Assembly (NCBI GenBank): GCA_046760105.1
Contig: JBHIDJ010000078.1
Location: 1-14,684 of the forward strand
DNA length: 14,684 bases
Direction: 5' to 3'
Source of the DNA: JBHIDJ01 sp046760105
Lineage (GTDB): Bacteria > Pseudomonadota > Gammaproteobacteria > Acidiferrobacterales > SPGG2
A model generated the notes under the pieces. It was given only the letters and a program-made list of their open reading frames with translations, had not been told where the DNA came from and searched no databases. Below are positions 7,085 through 14,596 of the stretch, piece by piece. The position numbers and the translations under genes were made by a program. Position 1 is the stretch's first letter; each line of letters starts with the position of its first letter.

Positions 7085-7090
7085 CATAAT
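7085..7090 (+). promoter_or_regulatory. Possible -10 element for ppiD
   Basis: CATAAT matches TATAAT at five of six bases and lies 33 bases before the ppiD start. No good -35 hexamer is found at 16-18 bases upstream, so this is a weak call. The rest of the 164-base tRNA-Asp to ppiD spacer shows nothing I can identify. Confidence 0.25.
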
Positions 7091-7123
7091 GAGCTTTTCC
7101 CCTAACCAAAAGATATTACGCTT

Positions 7124-9016
7124 ATGCTAGCCGCCATCAGAGATAGGATCCACGGCATCGTTGCTGGGTTTTTCGTCGGGCTCATTATTCTTGTGTTTTT
7201 ACCCTGGGGAGTGTACTCGTACCTCGGGGGTGACACCGATATCAATGTCGCTGAGGTGGACGGTGTGAAGATCAGCCAGCGGGCCTACCGGTTAGCGCTT
7301 GACCGGTTGCTCAGTGGTAACCTCAATCCTGCGCTTCTCGATAACGTTCAGTTCAAACGCCAAGTGCTCGACGGACTAATCGATCAGACATTGATGATGC
7401 AAAACGCCCTGAACCAGAGTTACCGCGTTGGTAACGCCGACCTGGGGCGTTTGATCCGTGAGGCTCCGGAACTGCAGCGAGAAGGTCGTTTCGACACACA
7501 GCTCTATGAGGCAGTGTTACGGCGCGAAGGGCTAAGCAAAGAGACATTTGAGGAGCGTTTGCGCGCGAATCGTGTGAGCGCGCAGATCCAGAGTGGATTA
7601 CGCGAAAGTGAGTTGGCGTTGCAAAGAGAAAAGGTAGCGCTGTTGCGTCTTTGGCGGCAGACGCGTGAGTTCGATTATGTCGTCATTGCGCCGGCTCGTT
7701 TCATGCAAAGTGTTGACGTTACAGACGATGAAATCAAAGAGTACTACGAATCGCACGTCGATGATTACAAGACGCCGGAGCAAGTACGCATCGAGTATGT
7801 TCGGCTGGCTGCCGAGGATTTGGCTGCAGATTACAAACCAACCGAGGGTGAATTGCACAAGGCCTATGAGCAAGACGTGGGACGTTACACGGTAGCGGAG
7901 AAGCGCCGCGTTAGTCATATCCTGATTGAGCTAGCGGCGGATGCCGGAGAGGAAGCGGAGAAAGAGAGTCTGGAGAAGGCCCGTGATATTGAGAAGCAGT
8001 TGCGAGCGGGAGCCGATTTTGCGTCGCTTGCCAAGGAGCATTCCGCGGATAGTGGAACGGCGGCGAACGGTGGAGATCTTGGTTATATAGAGCGTAATAC
8101 GCTGCCGGCGCAACTTGAAAAGGTGGTATTTGCGCTCGAAGTCGATGCGATCAGCGAACCGGTGCGGACGGATGATGGCTACCATATCGTCAAGTTGACC
8201 GAACACACACCGCCTAGGCGAAAGCCATTCGAGGAGGCACGCGCGGACATTGAGAAGCTGTCGCGCCAGCAACATGGCGAAGAACAGTTTTACGAGAAGT
8301 TCGAGGAAATGACCAATCTGGTCTACGAACAGCCGGATAGCCTCAAGCCAGTGGCCGAGGCACTCGGGTTAGAGATCAAGCAAAGTGATTGGTTTGACCG
8401 CGGTGGCGGCGCTGGTATTACGGCGCAACCGAAGGTGATCGGGGCCGCATTCAGTCCGGAGGTGCTCGTCGAATCTCTCAATAGCGACACCATCGAGATC
8501 GGCCGCGACACGCTTGTGGCGTTGCGAGCCATTGGTCATCGCGAGGCGGCGCGTAAGCCGCTGGCGGAAGTACGCGATGCGATCAAGAATTTGCTGCAAA
8601 AGGAGCGCGCGCGTGAGGAGGCAACGAAGCTCGGCGTCGATGTCGTTGACCAGCTTCGCGGTGGAAAGCGCTTGGACGTGGTAGCAAAAGACAAGGGACT
8701 GACGGTACAGCAAGCGAAACTGATTACTCGGCTGAAGCCGCAAGCGGTGGATCGGCGTATCGTCGCCGCCGCGTTTAAAGCCCGCAGGCCGAAGGCGGGC
8801 GAGTTCGTCTACGGCGAGGTCGATCTCGGCGATCGTGGTTATGCCGTGTTTGCGTTGACGCGCGTAGAAGAAGGCAATACCGAGGAAGTGGACGAGGCGC
8901 TAAAGCGACGGGTGGAGGACACGTTGAGGGCGCGTGAAGGTCTCAATTACTTCGCCGATTACCTGAAGCGTCTGCGGAAAACTGCAGATATTAAAGTGTT
9001 TGCCGACCGGCTCTGA
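7124..9016 (+). CDS. ppiD: PpiD-type membrane-anchored periplasmic folding factor with parvulin domain
   Basis: PpiD is anchored in the inner membrane near the Sec translocon and assists folding of proteins emerging into the periplasm. The 630-residue length matches the family (E. coli 623). One transmembrane helix spans about 12-34 (IVAGFFVGLIILVFLPWGVYS) after a short basic N-terminus. A SurA/PpiD-like helical chaperone region covers about 40-240, with a family-typical LIDQTLM near 85. The parvulin domain is at about 262-362 (VSHILIEL, GGDLGYIER, DGYHIVKL). A second helical and coiled region runs to the end. The ATG at 7124 is chosen because the anchor starts there; its Shine-Dalgarno is weak. 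The gene lies after lon and two tRNAs and converges on fabI. Confidence 0.95.
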   Translation: MLAAIRDRIHGIVAGFFVGLIILVFLPWGVYSYLGGDTDINVAEVDGVKISQRAYRLALDRLLSGNLNPALLDNVQFKRQVLDGLIDQTLMMQNALNQSYRVGNADLGRLIREAPELQREGRFDTQLYEAVLRREGLSKETFEERLRANRVSAQIQSGLRESELALQREKVALLRLWRQTREFDYVVIAPARFMQSVDVTDDEIKEYYESHVDDYKTPEQVRIEYVRLAAEDLAADYKPTEGELHKAYEQDVGRYTVAEKRRVSHILIELAADAGEEAEKESLEKARDIEKQLRAGADFASLAKEHSADSGTAANGGDLGYIERNTLPAQLEKVVFALEVDAISEPVRTDDGYHIVKLTEHTPPRRKPFEEARADIEKLSRQQHGEEQFYEKFEEMTNLVYEQPDSLKPVAEALGLEIKQSDWFDRGGGAGITAQPKVIGAAFSPEVLVESLNSDTIEIGRDTLVALRAIGHREAARKPLAEVRDAIKNLLQKERAREEATKLGVDVVDQLRGGKRLDVVAKDKGLTVQQAKLITRLKPQAVDRRIVAAAFKARRPKAGEFVYGEVDLGDRGYAVFALTRVEEGNTEEVDEALKRRVEDTLRAREGLNYFADYLKRLRKTADIKVFADRL

Positions 9017-9018
9017 GC

Positions 9019-9032
9019 CGCTCCCGAGAGCG
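9019..9032. other. Short hairpin between convergent ppiD and fabI
   Basis: CGCTC (9019-9023) and GAGCG (9028-9032) form a 5-bp stem with a four-base loop, in the 17-base gap between the two convergent stop codons. There is no T-run on either side, so it is at most a weak shared 3' end structure. Confidence 0.3.
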
Positions 9033-9033
9033 T

Positions 9034-9834
9034 CTAGCCGGCCTGCTCCATGAGGCCTTGCCCGAGCGCGACGGTATTGAAGCCGCCGTCGACATAAGTG
9101 ATTTCGCCGGTAATGGCGGATGCCAGGTCCGAGCACAAGAACGCCGCGACGTTTCCGACTTCGTCAATAGTCACCCCACGCCCGAGCGGTGCCATTTTTT
9201 CGTAATAATCCAGCATCTTCTTGAAATCGGAGATCCCCGCCGCCGCCAGCGTCTTTATAGGACCGGCAGAGATCGCGTTTACGCGTATCCCTTCCGGGCC
9301 CAGGGCCTGAGCCATGTAGCGCACCGTCGCTTCGAGGCTGGCCTTGGCCAATCCCATGACGTTGTAATTCGGTACTGTCCGCACGGCGCCGATATAGGTC
9401 AGCGTCAGCATTGCGCCCGTGCGATCTTGCATCATGACGCGTCCGGCCTTGCCCAGTGCCGCGAAGCTGTAGGCGCTGATCTCTTGCGCCAACAGAAAAC
9501 CATTGCGGCTCATGGTATCGAGAATGGACCCGGTAAGCTCTTCCCGTGGGGCATAGGCGACCGAATGCACAATGATGTCGAGACCATCCCAGTAATCGTC
9601 AAGGTGTGCGAATACCCCTTCGATCTGCTGATCGCTCGCGACGTCGCACGGTATGAAGATGTCCGAATTGGTCTGGGAACCGAGCTTCTCGACGCGCGCC
9701 TTCAGTCTTTCGTTCTGATAGGTGTAGGCTAGCTCCGCCCCTTCACGATGCATGGCCTTTGCAACGCCCCATGCGATGGAACGGTCGCCGGCCACTCCCA
9801 CGATGAGCGCCCGTTTCCCTGAAAGAAATCCCAT
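9034..9834 (-). CDS. fabI: Enoyl-[acyl-carrier-protein] reductase (NADH) FabI
   Basis: FabI catalyses the last step of each cycle of type II fatty acid elongation, reducing trans-2-enoyl-ACP with NADH. The 266-residue protein is a typical short-chain dehydrogenase fold. The nucleotide-binding segment is GVAGDRSIAWG (13-23). The catalytic Tyr-X6-Lys is Tyr157/Lys164 within PNYNVMGLAK, with the second conserved Tyr147 in LTYIGA. NAISAGPIKTLAA follows. All are one residue beyond E. coli numbering because of a single insertion near 138. Residue 93 is Ala where E. coli has Gly. The ATG at 9834 has an excellent ribosome site, GGGAGGA at 9841-9847, six bases away. It is transcribed alone from the divergent region shared with the ABC operon. 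Confidence 0.97.
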   Translation of the reverse strand: MGFLSGKRALIVGVAGDRSIAWGVAKAMHREGAELAYTYQNERLKARVEKLGSQTNSDIFIPCDVASDQQIEGVFAHLDDYWDGLDIIVHSVAYAPREELTGSILDTMSRNGFLLAQEISAYSFAALGKAGRVMMQDRTGAMLTLTYIGAVRTVPNYNVMGLAKASLEATVRYMAQALGPEGIRVNAISAGPIKTLAAAGISDFKKMLDYYEKMAPLGRGVTIDEVGNVAAFLCSDLASAITGEITYVDGGFNTVALGQGLMEQAG

Positions 9835-9850
9835 CTCGACTCCTCCCGCT

Positions 9851-9874
9851 GTGAGTGTGTCCTAGCGTGAGTGT
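9851..9874. repeat. Direct repeat GTGAGTGT in the fabI leader
   Basis: GTGAGTGT occurs at 9851-9858 and 9867-9874, with starts exactly 16 bases apart. The repeats are just upstream of the fabI ribosome site, so they lie in its leader or core promoter. They may bind a regulator, but no known operator is recognised. Confidence 0.4.
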
Positions 9875-9883
9875 ACAGTAGCG

Positions 9884-9902
9884 AAAAATCCCGCTGACGG
9901 GA
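9884..9902 (-). terminator. Terminator-like hairpin facing fabI
   Basis: Read on the minus strand, TCCCG and CGGGA form a 5-bp GC-rich stem with a TCAG loop, followed by TTTTT. It ends 50 bases before the fabI start codon. It could attenuate a fabI transcript started upstream, or block minus-strand transcription from the ABC side. The stem is short, so activity is uncertain. Confidence 0.4.
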
Positions 9903-9905
9903 AGA

Positions 9906-9933
9906 GGGACAACGCGGAGGAATCTGGTATATT
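9906..9933 (+). promoter_or_regulatory. Probable extended -10 promoter of the ABC transporter operon
   Basis: TG (9925-9926), one base, then TATATT (9928-9933) forms an extended -10 element with five of six matches to TATAAT. A weak -35 (GGGACA, 9906-9911) is 16 bases upstream. The start would fall near 9940, leaving a leader of about 80 bases before the ATG at 10022. Confidence 0.5.
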
Positions 9934-10021
9934 TTGCATCAAATTGCGGTGTTGGAGCGTTCACATTAGGGGCAGATACTCACCGTGGTCTCATCCCGGT
10001 TTGAGTTGCATCGGGTGCAAG

Positions 10022-12193
10022 ATGACGCGTAGGCGATTCCGGACTTTCGCGTCGCATGTGTTCATCGCTTTGGTTGCGGTGTGTTCCGGTGAAGCGCTGG
10101 CGGCTTGGAACAATCCCTACCCCGTAAGCGATGAACAGGCCAACACTCTCTATTCATTCTTCAGGGAACGTCCGAAGACTCTCGACCCTGCGCGGTCCTA
10201 CAGTTCAAATGAATACGAGGTTATCGCGCAAATCTATGAACCGCCGTTTCAATATCACTATCTGAAACGTCCTTATACGCTGGTACCGCTGACCGCCACA
10301 GCGGTTCCACAACCGATCTACTACGACAAGCGTGGCCGGCAGCTGCCTGCAGATGCTGCTGTAGCGGACATCGCCCATAGTGTATATGAGATACGTATCC
10401 GGCCAGGGATCTACTATCAACCGCACCCCTGTTTTGCCCGAGATGAGCAGGGTCGTTACCGTTATCATGATCTAACGCCGGCAGAGTTGCGCCAGCGCCG
10501 ACGTATTACTGATTTTCCACACGGCGACACACGCGAATTAGTGGCCGCCGACTATATCTATCAGATCAAGCGCCTGGCCCACCCGAAGCTGCATTCTCCG
10601 ATCCTCAGTCTGATGAGCGAGTATATCGTCGGACTCGCCGACTATGCGCGCGAACTGCAAGCCGCCTACCGTCAGCTAACAGATCAGGCGTTCCTAGACC
10701 TCACGCGCTATCCGCTGGCTGGAGTGGAACATGTGGATCGTTATACCTACCGAGTCAAAATCCAAGGTAAATATCCGCAGTTCCGCTACTGGATGGCGAT
10801 GCCATTTTTCGCACCCATGCCCCCGGAAGCAGATCGGTTCTTTTCACAACGCGGCATGGCGGACCGGAACCTGACGCTTGATTGGTATCCCGTCGGCACC
10901 GGCCCCTACATGCTCACCGTCAACAACCCTAACCGGCAGATGGTGTTGGAACGCAATCCCAAGTTTCACGACGAGCGTTACCCGGCTGAAGGCACGCCGG
11001 GCGATCTGGCCAAGGGCTTGCTAAGAGATGCCGGAAAGCGTTTGCCGTTTATCGACAAGGCAATCTATAGCCTGGAGAAGGAGAACATACCAAGGTGGAA
11101 TAAGTTTCTTCAGGGTTATTCGGATCGTTCCGATGTTCTGGCCGAAAGTTTTGATCAGACAATCCGGGTAACGACCGCTGGCGATACCGAGCTGACAGCA
11201 GAGATGCAGACCAAGGGCATTCGCCTTTTAACTAGTGTTGCACCGTCGACCTATTACCTTGGATTTAACATGCTCGACCCGGTAGTAGGTGGTTACAGTG
11301 AGCGTAGCCGCAAGTTGCGCCAGGCGATATCGATTGCCATTGACTACGAACAATACATACTGATTTTCCGTAACGGCCGTGGGATTCCCGCCCAAGGACC
11401 ACTGGCGCCGGGCATATTCGGCTACCGCGCCGGGTGTGATAGCAGAAACGCTTACGTTTATGACTGCGTTGATGGGCGGCTCAAACGCAAACCGATCGAA
11501 GTCGCACAGCGCCTCTTAGCAGAGGCGGGCTACCCTAATGGTCGTGACGGCGCCACCGGCAAACCGCTGTTGCTGTACTTCGATACGCCGGCAACGGGAC
11601 CGGAGGCCAAGGCCGATTTCGATTGGATGCGCAAGCAATTCCAGAAGCTCAATATCCAGTTGGTCGGCCGCGCCACCGACTACAATCGCTTTCAAAAGAA
11701 AATGCGCGAGGGTGATGCCCAGATCTTTCGCTGGGGTTGGAATGCCGACTATCCGGACCCCGAGAATTTCCTGTTTCTGCTCTATGGTCCAAACAAGAAA
11801 GTAGGTGAAGACGGAGAGAACGCCTCGAACTACGAGAGCCCCGAGTTTGATCGTCTATTCGAGCATATGAAAAACATGGATAACGGGCCCGCGCGTGCCC
11901 GTATCATCGATCGAATGCTGGACATCGCGCAGCGCGACGCCCCGTGGGTATGGGGGCTCCACCCCAAACGGTTCATACTGCACAACCCCTGGGTTTATAA
12001 CCTCGAACCAAACAATTTGGCGAACAACACGCTCAAATATATTCGTGTCGACCCATCGTTACGGGCAGAAAAGCGCGAGCAGTGGAACAAGCCAGTGCTA
12101 TGGCCGGTTGGTTTGTTAGGGATTGTGCTGGTGGTTAGCGCGATACCCGCCGTCGTCTCCTACATGCGTAAGGAAGCACAGGTAAAGCGGTGA
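10022..12193 (+). CDS. ABC transporter family 5 solute-binding protein, C-terminally membrane-tethered
   Basis: This is a periplasmic binding protein of the peptide/nickel family (SBP_bac_5), which captures solute for the permeases encoded next. It has 723 residues; most relatives have 500-600. Residues 1-28 form a signal peptide (basic MTRRRFR, a hydrophobic core, then EALAA before Trp29). Family landmarks are LDPARSYSSNEY (55-65), VGTGPYML (291-298), the YLGFNM block (412-417), and EAGYPNG (501-507) with WGWNADYPDPENFLF (571-585). A hydrophobic segment at 691-713, followed by a basic tail ending KEAQVKR, should anchor it in the inner membrane. The ATG at 10022 starts the signal peptide; the Shine-Dalgarno is poor (GGGTG). 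The substrate is unknown; oligopeptides are the default guess. Confidence 0.9.
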   Translation: MTRRRFRTFASHVFIALVAVCSGEALAAWNNPYPVSDEQANTLYSFFRERPKTLDPARSYSSNEYEVIAQIYEPPFQYHYLKRPYTLVPLTATAVPQPIYYDKRGRQLPADAAVADIAHSVYEIRIRPGIYYQPHPCFARDEQGRYRYHDLTPAELRQRRRITDFPHGDTRELVAADYIYQIKRLAHPKLHSPILSLMSEYIVGLADYARELQAAYRQLTDQAFLDLTRYPLAGVEHVDRYTYRVKIQGKYPQFRYWMAMPFFAPMPPEADRFFSQRGMADRNLTLDWYPVGTGPYMLTVNNPNRQMVLERNPKFHDERYPAEGTPGDLAKGLLRDAGKRLPFIDKAIYSLEKENIPRWNKFLQGYSDRSDVLAESFDQTIRVTTAGDTELTAEMQTKGIRLLTSVAPSTYYLGFNMLDPVVGGYSERSRKLRQAISIAIDYEQYILIFRNGRGIPAQGPLAPGIFGYRAGCDSRNAYVYDCVDGRLKRKPIEVAQRLLAEAGYPNGRDGATGKPLLLYFDTPATGPEAKADFDWMRKQFQKLNIQLVGRATDYNRFQKKMREGDAQIFRWGWNADYPDPENFLFLLYGPNKKVGEDGENASNYESPEFDRLFEHMKNMDNGPARARIIDRMLDIAQRDAPWVWGLHPKRFILHNPWVYNLEPNNLANNTLKYIRVDPSLRAEKREQWNKPVLWPVGLLGIVLVVSAIPAVVSYMRKEAQVKR

Positions 12194-13167
12194 TCGCCTA
12201 TATCGTTCGTCGGATTCTTTATGCCATTCCCATTCTCATCGGCGTAAACCTTCTTACTTTTACGCTGTTCTTCTTTGTTAACACCCCGGACGACGTCGCC
12301 CGCCTGCAGCTAGGGGTAAAACGCGTTACCCCTGAGGCAATCGAGAAATGGAAGATCGACCATGGCTATGACAAGCCGCTGTTGTATAACGCTGGCGCAA
12401 TAGGGACAGCGCAGCTCACAGATACGATTTTCTTCGAGCACTCCGTCAGGCTATTTCTGTTTGACTTTGGGCAGGCCGATGATGGTCGCGACATCAGTCA
12501 CGACATTGGCGAGCGTATGTGGCCAAGCCTGGCCATTGCCATACCGACCTTGATGATCGGGGTCTCGGTCAACATCACATTTGCAATGTTGCTAGCGTTT
12601 TTCCGAGGCATGTATCTGGACACGTGGGGTGTGGTGTTGTGCGTCATCATGATGTCTATCTCCCTATTGTTCTACATCATCGGTGGGCAGTATGTCACCG
12701 GTAAGCTGCTTCGGTTGGTGCCGATTTCCGGCTATGACACCAGTTGGCAGGCCATCAAGTTCGTTATCCTTCCCGTCATTATCGGTGTGGTGAGTGGCAT
12801 TGGTGCTGGCACGCGCCTCTATCGGACTTTTTTCTTAGAAGAGATCAACAAAGACTATGTGCGCACCGGGCGAGCGAAAGGGCTCTCGGAATTGCGGGTG
12901 TTGTTTCAGCATGTGCTGAAGAACGCCATGATTCCCATCTTGACCGGTGTGGTGGCGGTAATTCCGCTGTTGTTTATCGGTAGCCTAATCATGGAGTCGT
13001 TTTTCGGCATACCGGGTCTCGGCAGCTACACTATCGACGCCATACGTCATCAAGATTTTGGCATTGTGCGGGCCATGGTGTTCTTGGGTGCGGTGCTGTA
13101 CATCATCGGGTTGCTGCTGACCGATATCAGTTACACCCTCGTAGATCCACGCGTGCGTCTGAATTGA
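12190..13167 (+). CDS. ABC transporter permease, OppB/DppB/YejB type
   Basis: An inner-membrane permease of 325 residues forming half of the transport channel. The N-terminus, IAYIVRRILYAIPILIGVNLLTF, is characteristic of OppB-like proteins, with the first membrane helix at about 9-31. A periplasmic loop follows to about 108, then helices at about 113-138, 145-168, 188-208, 247-268 and 295-312. The EAA loop that contacts the ATPase is at 217-246 (EEINKDYVRTGRAKGL onward). The end TDISYTLVDPR resembles YejB. The start is GTG and overlaps the binding-protein stop by four bases, so translational coupling is likely. Confidence 0.93.
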   Translation: MIAYIVRRILYAIPILIGVNLLTFTLFFFVNTPDDVARLQLGVKRVTPEAIEKWKIDHGYDKPLLYNAGAIGTAQLTDTIFFEHSVRLFLFDFGQADDGRDISHDIGERMWPSLAIAIPTLMIGVSVNITFAMLLAFFRGMYLDTWGVVLCVIMMSISLLFYIIGGQYVTGKLLRLVPISGYDTSWQAIKFVILPVIIGVVSGIGAGTRLYRTFFLEEINKDYVRTGRAKGLSELRVLFQHVLKNAMIPILTGVVAVIPLLFIGSLIMESFFGIPGLGSYTIDAIRHQDFGIVRAMVFLGAVLYIIGLLLTDISYTLVDPRVRLN

Positions 13168-13192
13168 GCCTGGTGTCGTCACCCATAGACTA

Positions 13193-14590
13193 ATGCCACA
13201 GTTTATTTTCCTCTGGACCGATACGCTTATCTACGTGTTGCTCACGGCGGTTGTTGCCTTTGCCGTCTATGCGCTGCGCCACGAGCATCTGCGCGCGCCC
13301 TGGCGACAAGTCCGGCGACGACCCATGGCGATGGGGGCGCTGGTAATATTGCTGGCCTATGTTGCGGTGGGGCTGTTGGATTCCGTGCACATGCGCTTGC
13401 GGCTGGCCGGCGACGATCCGCAGAACGTTCAATATGCCCCTGAGATCGTCAGCGCGCTGGATCTTATCGGTGAACCACTGGTGCGTCGCTCAGAAGTGAG
13501 CTTCTCGGCGCCTTTTGCCACCCACGCCTTCGTCAAACAAGTGGTCCAACAACCCGATGGCCGCACGACGATGGAGTATCCACGTTTGCGATATGGCGGC
13601 GCCCATTTGCAACGTCCCGATCGGCGCCTTGGCGACATTGTCGCGCGCGCCCTCAAGGGCGGCATGATAGGTGGCTTGGTATGGATAATGCTGATCGCCA
13701 CTGTCGTCTTGCTTGCCCGGCAGCAGGGTGAAACCGCAGCCAAGGTGCTGGAGCGAATGGTGCGCGGACAAGGCGACACGCCGTGGCGGCCTATCCTGCT
13801 AACGGCTGGCACGGGGATCATCTTAATAAGCATGGTCGCGAACCTATCAATGCACTATCACATTCTCGGCACGGACCAGGTGGGCCAGGATGTCTTGTGG
13901 CGATCGGTAAAGAGCATTCGCACCGGGCTGGTCGTGGGCACGCTCACGACCCTCGTCATGCTGCCGTTCGCGGTGGTGCTTGGCGTTATGGCGGGTTACT
14001 TCCGCGGCTGGGTGGACGATGCCATCCAGTACACCTACACGACCCTAAGCTCCATCCCCAGCGTGCTTCTCATTGCCGCTGCCATTCTCAGCCTACAAGT
14101 GTATATCGCAACGCATGAAGAAGCGTTTACGACCGTGGTCGAGCGTGCCGATCTGCGCTTGCTGTTTTTGTGTTTGATTTTGGGGGTGACCAGCTGGACC
14201 GGATTATGCCGGTTGCTGCGTGGCGAGACCCTCAAACTACGCGAGCAGGACTATATCCAGGCCGCCACTGCCCTCGGCGTACGCCATGCGCAAATCATGA
14301 TGCGACACATTTTGCCCAATGTCATGCACCTCGTTTTGATCACGGTGGTGCTCGATTTCAGCATACTCGTGCTGGCGGAGGCGGTGCTTTCCTATGTCGG
14401 TGTAGGCGTGGATCCGAGCACGGACAGCTGGGGCAACATGATTAATAGTGCGCGCTTGGAAATGGCGCGCGAGCCTGTCGTGTGGTGGAGTCTGACGGCA
14501 GCATTTGTATTCATGTTTGGCCTGGTGTTGGCAGCTAATCTTTTCGCCGATGCCGTACGCGACGCCTTCGATCCACGGTTAAGAAAGTAG
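13193..14590 (+). CDS. ABC transporter permease, OppC/DppC type, enlarged N-terminal half
   Basis: The second channel subunit, with 465 residues against about 300-340 for OppC, DppC or YejE. The conserved core begins at ILGTDQVGQDVLWRS (224-238), which corresponds to the LGTDxxGRD motif. The EAA loop is at 351-376 (EQDYIQAATALGVRHA onward), and the end FADAVRDAFDPRLR is typical. Ahead of the core lie membrane segments at about 10-28, 46-63 (the usual OppC N-terminal helix, after RRRP), 155-175 and 199-217. A soluble segment of about 90 residues (64-153) lies between the second and third. The start at 13193 is 25 bases after the previous stop and lacks a good ribosome site. An unusual but intact gene. 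Confidence 0.9.
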   Translation: MPQFIFLWTDTLIYVLLTAVVAFAVYALRHEHLRAPWRQVRRRPMAMGALVILLAYVAVGLLDSVHMRLRLAGDDPQNVQYAPEIVSALDLIGEPLVRRSEVSFSAPFATHAFVKQVVQQPDGRTTMEYPRLRYGGAHLQRPDRRLGDIVARALKGGMIGGLVWIMLIATVVLLARQQGETAAKVLERMVRGQGDTPWRPILLTAGTGIILISMVANLSMHYHILGTDQVGQDVLWRSVKSIRTGLVVGTLTTLVMLPFAVVLGVMAGYFRGWVDDAIQYTYTTLSSIPSVLLIAAAILSLQVYIATHEEAFTTVVERADLRLLFLCLILGVTSWTGLCRLLRGETLKLREQDYIQAATALGVRHAQIMMRHILPNVMHLVLITVVLDFSILVLAEAVLSYVGVGVDPSTDSWGNMINSARLEMAREPVVWWSLTAAFVFMFGLVLAANLFADAVRDAFDPRLRK

Positions 14591-14596
14591 GATTCC

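Noticed and set aside
9944..10021. In-frame TTG extension of the binding protein by 26 codons
   Set aside because: It would place a non-conserved, cysteine- and tryptophan-containing stretch ahead of a clean signal peptide that begins at the ATG at 10022.
10000..10021. CCCG/CGGG pairing hiding the ribosome site of the binding protein
   Set aside because: Only four base pairs with a long loop, and the ribosome site itself is too weak to define.
10082..10084. Possible lipobox cysteine in the binding-protein signal peptide
   Set aside because: The residues before Cys21 are V-A-V; Val at position -1 does not fit a lipobox, which needs Gly, Ala or Ser.
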